NCBI GenBank assembly: GCA_030533325.1
Contig: JAUNJJ010000001.1
Coordinates: 1 to 64,000, forward strand
From: Oscillospiraceae bacterium
GTDB lineage: Bacteria > Bacillota > Clostridia > Oscillospirales > Ruminococcaceae
DNA: 64,000 bases
Direction of reading: 5' to 3'
Part shown: piece by piece, positions 60,524 to 64,000 of the stretch
Layout of the letters: each line of letters starts with the position of its first letter
How positions within the stretch are numbered: position 1 is the first letter of the stretch
Translations under genes and position numbers: made by a program
The notes under the pieces: generated by a model
Seen by the model: the letters and a program-made list of their open reading frames with translations, nothing else
What the model was told of the DNA's origin: nothing
Database searches by the model: none

Positions 60524-60940
60524 TTGATTTATTCATATCCTGGCTGTTTTTTTCAGAGGCCTGACGGCAAGTACTGCGTTGTTTTTGCGGATTTGAATAA
60601 TCTTGCTGCTTTTGGTGACGATTTTGACCATGCTCTTTCAAATGCAGTTGATTTACTTGCAAGATATATTTATAATCTTAAAGCCAAAAATACAGAACTT
60701 CCTGAACCGTCAGATGTAAGTACGTTAAAACCCAATATTAACGATGAGTATACACGTGCATTTTTTCAGACAGTAAATGTTGATGTTGATGAATATGCAA
60801 GATACTATTATTTCAGTAAAACTGAAACAGTTATTACTCTTCCAAGATGGCTTGAAGAATTTGCACGAAACGAAAAAATTGATCTTTCTGCGTTTGCAGA
60901 GAAATATCTTATGCAGCTTTACAATGAAAAGAACCGATAA
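60524..60940 (+). CDS. HicB-like antitoxin, without HicA
   Basis: 138 residues from TTG, 8 nt behind GAAAGGAGG. The N-terminal HicB fold reads GCFFQRPDGKYCVVFADLNN and FGDDFDHALSNAVDLLARYI. The C-terminal about 40 residues form a DNA-binding segment (VITLPRWLEEFARNEKIDLSAF). No HicA toxin gene lies on either side, so it may serve as a stand-alone repressor. Confidence 0.82.
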   Translation: MIYSYPGCFFQRPDGKYCVVFADLNNLAAFGDDFDHALSNAVDLLARYIYNLKAKNTELPEPSDVSTLKPNINDEYTRAFFQTVNVDVDEYARYYYFSKTETVITLPRWLEEFARNEKIDLSAFAEKYLMQLYNEKNR

Positions 60941-60988
60941 TAAATGCCGCCGCTTTCTTTTACGGAAAGCAGCGGCAGATTTATTTTA
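60941..60988. terminator. Terminator between convergent genes
   Basis: ATGCCGCCGCTTTC / GAAAGCAGCGGCA with T-rich flanks on both strands. It overlaps the last codons of the minus-strand gene. Confidence 0.85.
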
Positions 60989-61490
60989 TAGTGTGCTCAA
61001 AAAACCTTACGATATTGTTCCAGGTGTATTTATCAGCGTTTCCTGTTTCAGGGTAAAGTGAAAGTTTCTGCATGTGACGGACAGCAGCTGAGGTTTGTTT
61101 GTCATAAATCCCGGTAATCTCCACCTCAGGGAAACTGTTGAATTTGCCATGCAGAAGAAAGAGCATTGACTGAAGAAAAAAAACAGCCGGATTTGTACTT
61201 CCTTCACTTATGAAATCCTTTCCGTAAGGGAATATGCTTACCGGAAAAGGAATGTTCCTGATCAGATGCTTATGTACAGCAGTTATAGTATCCCAGGTTT
61301 GTTTGTCCGTCTCTCCTGTTACGGGTATGTTATACAGCTGCTGAAAATTTTTTACTGCACTGACTGTTTCCAGACCGTAATATCCATCAGGAATAACAGG
61401 CAGGACGGAACTTACAAAAGATGAAATATCATAAAGGTATCTCTGCAGTTCTGCAATATTTTCTTTTTCCGGATTATCGCTGTTTATCAT
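60981..61490 (-). CDS. Peptidoglycan-binding-domain protein
   Basis: 169 residues from the ATG at 61490 (CGGAGAAC SD); the open frame upstream runs through the MITE. Two PG_binding_1 modules are visible: PDGYYGLETVSAVKNFQQLY and EITGIYDKQTSAAVRHMQKL. No signal peptide. It is the last gene of the 63605-60981 run and looks like an extra piece of the repeat protein at 61613. Confidence 0.82.
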   Translation of the reverse strand: MINSDNPEKENIAELQRYLYDISSFVSSVLPVIPDGYYGLETVSAVKNFQQLYNIPVTGETDKQTWDTITAVHKHLIRNIPFPVSIFPYGKDFISEGSTNPAVFFLQSMLFLLHGKFNSFPEVEITGIYDKQTSAAVRHMQKLSLYPETGNADKYTWNNIVRFFEHTIK

Positions 61491-61514
61491 AATAGTTCTC
61501 CGTTCTGAAAAAAT

Positions 61515-61612
61515 TATAGTAAACGGAAAAAATTTTTCGTTTACTATTAGCCGATACGCACATCTGCTAACGTAGTTAGCGTATATGCAAGGCAATATTA
61601 ATAAATTTGATT
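61515..61612. mobile_element. Decayed second MITE copy
   Basis: TA-TAGTAAACG at 61515 starts a sequence that follows the reverse complement of the 37381 element: AACGGAAAAAATTTTTCGTTTAC, CCGATA-GCAC, and ATGCAAGGCAATATTAATAAA. The far end is deleted and merges with the 3' end of the gene at 61613. It splits the intergenic space between two operon genes. Confidence 0.75.
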
Positions 61613-63001
61613 TTATTTTATAGTATATCCCGGAAACTGATATGTCTGTTTCTGCCCACCAAACTTAAGGTCAGAATATACACGCGCAATTTCATTCCAT
61701 GTGTCAGCTCCGACTGAACCGTTCGGCGGCAGACCGTATCGTTTCTGGAAAGCTATAACAGACGATTTTGTTACCGGTCCGAAGTAACCGGTTGGATTTA
61801 CCGGCGGAATGTCACTGTAAGTCTGGCTTATAAAGGTAAGATATTCCTGAAGAGCACGCACATATTCGCTTGTAACGCCTTCTTTAAGTACATTTCCGGG
61901 ATAGAGGGCCACAGTATCCGGACTTATCGGTACTGATTCGGCGATACCGGCATAGGCACGGTAAAGATCATTCCAGGTTTCGAGATCAACTATTCCGGTT
62001 TCCGGCAGACCGAATACAGACTGAAATGCTTTGACAGAATTTTCTGTCTGTTCACCAAAGTAACCGGTAATGCTTACCGGCGGTACGCTTTCGTAATAAG
62101 ATCCTATAACCGCAAGGTAGTACTGAAGAGATTTGACAATGTTGTCTTCGTCGCCTATCTTAAGGTCATACTGATGCTGAAGAGGTATTTCTGACAGTGA
62201 AATGCCCTCGGAATCAAGTTCAGCCAGTTTTTTTACGCTTACATAAATATAGGCGATTTTATACCATGTTGATTTGTCTATTGTTCCTGTTGCTGCCAGG
62301 TTGAATATATCCTGAAATGTTTTGACTGCCTCAGTTGTTTCAGGACCGAAAAATCCGTTTGGTTCAGGAATCTTAGTAATTGCCGGATAGTTTGACGCTA
62401 TTCTGTTCAGCTGCAGCTGTGCGGTTTTTATATCTTCAGAAATATTTCCCTCAGAAAAATCCTTTCCAGGGTAGGAAGGAGTTTCTGTGCGTACCTCGGC
62501 GTTTTTGACTATTCGTATATCATCTCCGAAATAATGCTGCAGTATTTCGTACGGGGTAAGTCCCTGCGAGGCAAGTTCAACAGTGCCCCACTGGGAAAGA
62601 CCGGGACATGTTACTGTTGTTCCGTTGCAGAATGCTGTGAAATAAGGTTCAACGGATTCGCCTTTTACAATATAGTCATTGAAAAGTTCATCAGTAAGTC
62701 TGCTTATATTTTCAAAAATAATACCGTTGTAGGTGAATGCCTGGTCATACTGTGTGTCGTTTGTTATACTGAACGGATACCCCTTGAGTCTGTACCATTC
62801 TGTGTAAATGCGGTTCAGTGCAAATGTGACAATAGCATAAATATTGGACCGGAGTGCACTTTCAGGCCAGGTTGGGTAAATTTCACTTGAAGCGACATTT
62901 TTTATATATTCCGGAAAATCCACAGTAATATTTTCTGCCTCTGAATCCGGCGAACCAAGATGTACAGTTATCTGTTCCGGTATGTATGGTATTCCTGTCA
63001 A
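61613..63001 (-). CDS. SpoIID-like domain protein with PG-binding repeats
   Basis: 462 residues. Residues about 1-180 match the SpoIID/LytB type (ITVDFPEYIKNVASSEIYPT, LSQWGTVELASQGLTPYEILQHYFGDDI). Three PG_binding_1 modules follow (NGFFGPETTEAVKTFQDIF; TGYFGEQTENSVKAFQSVF; TGYFGPVTKSSVIAFQKRY). No signal peptide, as in other Clostridial members. A role in spore or cortex wall processing is inferred. Co-transcribed with the gene at 63021. Confidence 0.85.
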   Translation of the reverse strand: MTGIPYIPEQITVHLGSPDSEAENITVDFPEYIKNVASSEIYPTWPESALRSNIYAIVTFALNRIYTEWYRLKGYPFSITNDTQYDQAFTYNGIIFENISRLTDELFNDYIVKGESVEPYFTAFCNGTTVTCPGLSQWGTVELASQGLTPYEILQHYFGDDIRIVKNAEVRTETPSYPGKDFSEGNISEDIKTAQLQLNRIASNYPAITKIPEPNGFFGPETTEAVKTFQDIFNLAATGTIDKSTWYKIAYIYVSVKKLAELDSEGISLSEIPLQHQYDLKIGDEDNIVKSLQYYLAVIGSYYESVPPVSITGYFGEQTENSVKAFQSVFGLPETGIVDLETWNDLYRAYAGIAESVPISPDTVALYPGNVLKEGVTSEYVRALQEYLTFISQTYSDIPPVNPTGYFGPVTKSSVIAFQKRYGLPPNGSVGADTWNEIARVYSDLKFGGQKQTYQFPGYTIK

Positions 63002-63020
63002 TACTATAACCTCCTTTTGA

Positions 63021-63605
63021 CTACAGATTTGGCTCCGGCTCCGTATAGGTAACTTTGAGGTTGCCTGAATTGAGTGGAAGCGGAATCATATTGACCGGCT
63101 GTATTGAGGTAACTCCGGTAAATACCGGTATATTCCGGTTTTCAACCTCGTAGTACCCCTTTTTAAAAGCCGTAATATTTACAAACGCACTTACAGCACG
63201 GTCTGTCGGGGTTTCAGAACGCTGGCGGGAGGGTGTTGGAATTTCAAGAGTTCTCGTTGCTCCGCTGCTGTCGGTCATCAGCACTGCAATTACCTCGCCG
63301 GGGGTTTCTGAGCCTTTTGTTACAATAACCAGAACGTCTTCGACCGGCACAGAACGGTTTCCCGATGTGGTTTCTATGCGGAGTTTTCCGTATTCTGAAT
63401 ATTTTTCCTGTATATTAATATCTGCAGGATTTTCTTCAGGAACTCTGAACTGTTCGATATCAGGTTCCGGATAACGTTCAGATATTTCAGCGGGTTCATT
63501 TTCGGGCCGGGGTATCTCATCTGTGTTGTCCGGAGTTTTATTTTTCTGCATATTGTAGTAGTTCAAAAGTTCATCCTGATACTTTTTTGACATACTTATG
63601 TCCAT
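63021..63605 (-). CDS. Partner of the SpoIID-like protein
   Basis: 194 residues. The N-terminal about 65 residues are Pro/Glu-rich and disordered. The C-terminal part is a beta-rich, carboxypeptidase-regulatory-like fold (GKLRIETTSGNRSVPVEDVL ... YYEVENRNIPVFTGV). It sits 19 bp upstream of the SpoIID-like gene, a pairing common in Clostridia. AAGGAGG SD. Function unknown. Confidence 0.75.
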   Translation of the reverse strand: MDISMSKKYQDELLNYYNMQKNKTPDNTDEIPRPENEPAEISERYPEPDIEQFRVPEENPADINIQEKYSEYGKLRIETTSGNRSVPVEDVLVIVTKGSETPGEVIAVLMTDSSGATRTLEIPTPSRQRSETPTDRAVSAFVNITAFKKGYYEVENRNIPVFTGVTSIQPVNMIPLPLNSGNLKVTYTEPEPNL

Positions 63606-63675
63606 ATAATTCCTCCTTGAAAATATTCTCTATAGATTATATTCAGAAAATGAGCTGATGTTTACAAAAAAATAA

Positions 63676-63740
63676 AAAAACAGAGACCTTATATGAATCT
63701 ACGGCACCGATGATTCATAATTCAGTCTCTGTTTTTTTCG
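63676..63740. terminator. Bidirectional hairpin terminator
   Basis: AAAAACAGAGAC ... GTCTCTGTTTTT with an inner ATGAATC / GATTCAT stem. Confidence 0.85.
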
Positions 63741-63743
63741 GGA

Positions 63744-63962
63744 TTAGTGAGAACCTGATGTGATTTCGACAGGAGTGTCATCTCTGAAAAGCAGAGAAAT
63801 ACACCATACTGCAGACAATGCTACTATAATGTAGACTATTCTGCTGAGCAGTGCAGTCTGTCCGCCGAAAAGCCAGGCGACAAGATCGAAACCGAAAATG
63901 CCGACAAGTCCCCAGTTTACTCCTCCTATGATAAGGATGAGAAGTGCTGCTTTATCCCACAT
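63744..63962 (-). CDS. DUF378 membrane protein
   Basis: 72 residues from the ATG at 63962, with GGGGTGAAA as SD; a GTG 9 nt earlier overlaps the SD. Two membrane helices (LLILIIGGVNWGLVGIFGFDLVAWLFG; IVYIIVALSAVWCISLLF) and the family signature GGVNWGLVG. Role unknown. Confidence 0.9.
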   Translation of the reverse strand: MWDKAALLILIIGGVNWGLVGIFGFDLVAWLFGGQTALLSRIVYIIVALSAVWCISLLFRDDTPVEITSGSH

Positions 63963-64000
63963 GATTTTCACCCCGTTCCTTAATGGAACAAATTGTTCCT

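Noticed and set aside
1..64000. CRISPR array, reverse transcriptase, DGR template repeat, rRNA genes
   Set aside because: I looked for regularly spaced repeats, RT motifs (YxDD) and further copies of the TGGTGGCTCCGG block and found none; the only tandem repeats are the two 45-nt units of the type III antitoxin RNA.

Overview
The window looks like the chromosome of a low-GC, cellulosome-producing, strictly anaerobic gut Firmicute close to Ruminococcus (Oscillospiraceae). The evidence is dockerin-bearing secreted proteins with a GH16 glucanase, [FeFe]-hydrogenase maturases HydF and HydG, an archaeal-type ProRS with a C-terminal Cys cluster, a SpoIID-like protein with peptidoglycan-binding repeats, KtrAB, and many TTG/GTG starts behind strong Shine-Dalgarno (SD) sequences.

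Layout. 0-8.7 kb is mostly housekeeping: two lipoproteins (one with a cohesin-like domain), hydG-hydF, then yqeG-aroQ-pepP, efp, an acidic zinc-ribbon protein and an M15 peptidase. 8.8-16.7 kb is accessory: an AAA ATPase beside a decayed TOPRIM-like partner, three small regulator islands (AraC-GyrI; AraC plus cupin; nitroreductase/HxlR), an AlbA_2 regulator, a chimeric XRE gene that captured the AlbA_2 gene's 5' end, and def with scars of its 3' end. 17-22.6 kb is the most striking part: two paralogues with DUF6273/C-type-lectin-like C-termini flank a Ycf46-type AAA+ ATPase and are followed by a Gly/Ala-rich, probably membrane-active protein and a Cys-rich mini-protein. The paralogues share 279 identical bases early in the gene, yet their C-terminal codons differ almost only at positions 1 and 2, the signature expected of a diversity-generating retroelement target. 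No reverse transcriptase or template repeat was found in the window.

22.7-34.4 kb carries PD-(D/E)XK nucleases (YhcG/DUF1016, Rpn) with several broken Rpn copies, a phosphoribosyltransferase-like protein, the GH16-dockerin enzyme, and a two-gene unit (degenerate N6-methylase fused to an HsdS-like domain, plus a ClpX-like AAA+ protein) behind a perfect sigma-A promoter and an 18-bp palindrome. 34.5-43.9 kb is a triplicated cassette of ECF sigma factor, membrane anti-sigma-like protein and secreted dockerin protein; copies two and three share about 886 identical bases. A 130-bp MITE with a TA target duplication sits upstream of copy two, and copy three supplies the empty site. A RelE/Phd-type toxin-antitoxin pair lies between copies two and three.

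43.9-45.7 kb has three parS-like palindromes, each next to a terminator, around a type III toxin-antitoxin locus with two 45-nt pseudoknot repeats. 45.8-64 kb is again mostly core: ktrB-ktrA, proS, an Rrf2 regulator, luxS, a phosphoesterase, tRNA-Glu and tRNA-Met, prmC-yqhQ, a two-component system with a lipoprotein that seems to start at ATA, an orphan HicB, and a SpoIID/peptidoglycan-binding operon carrying a second MITE copy.

All calls come from reading the sequence and family knowledge; no database search was run.
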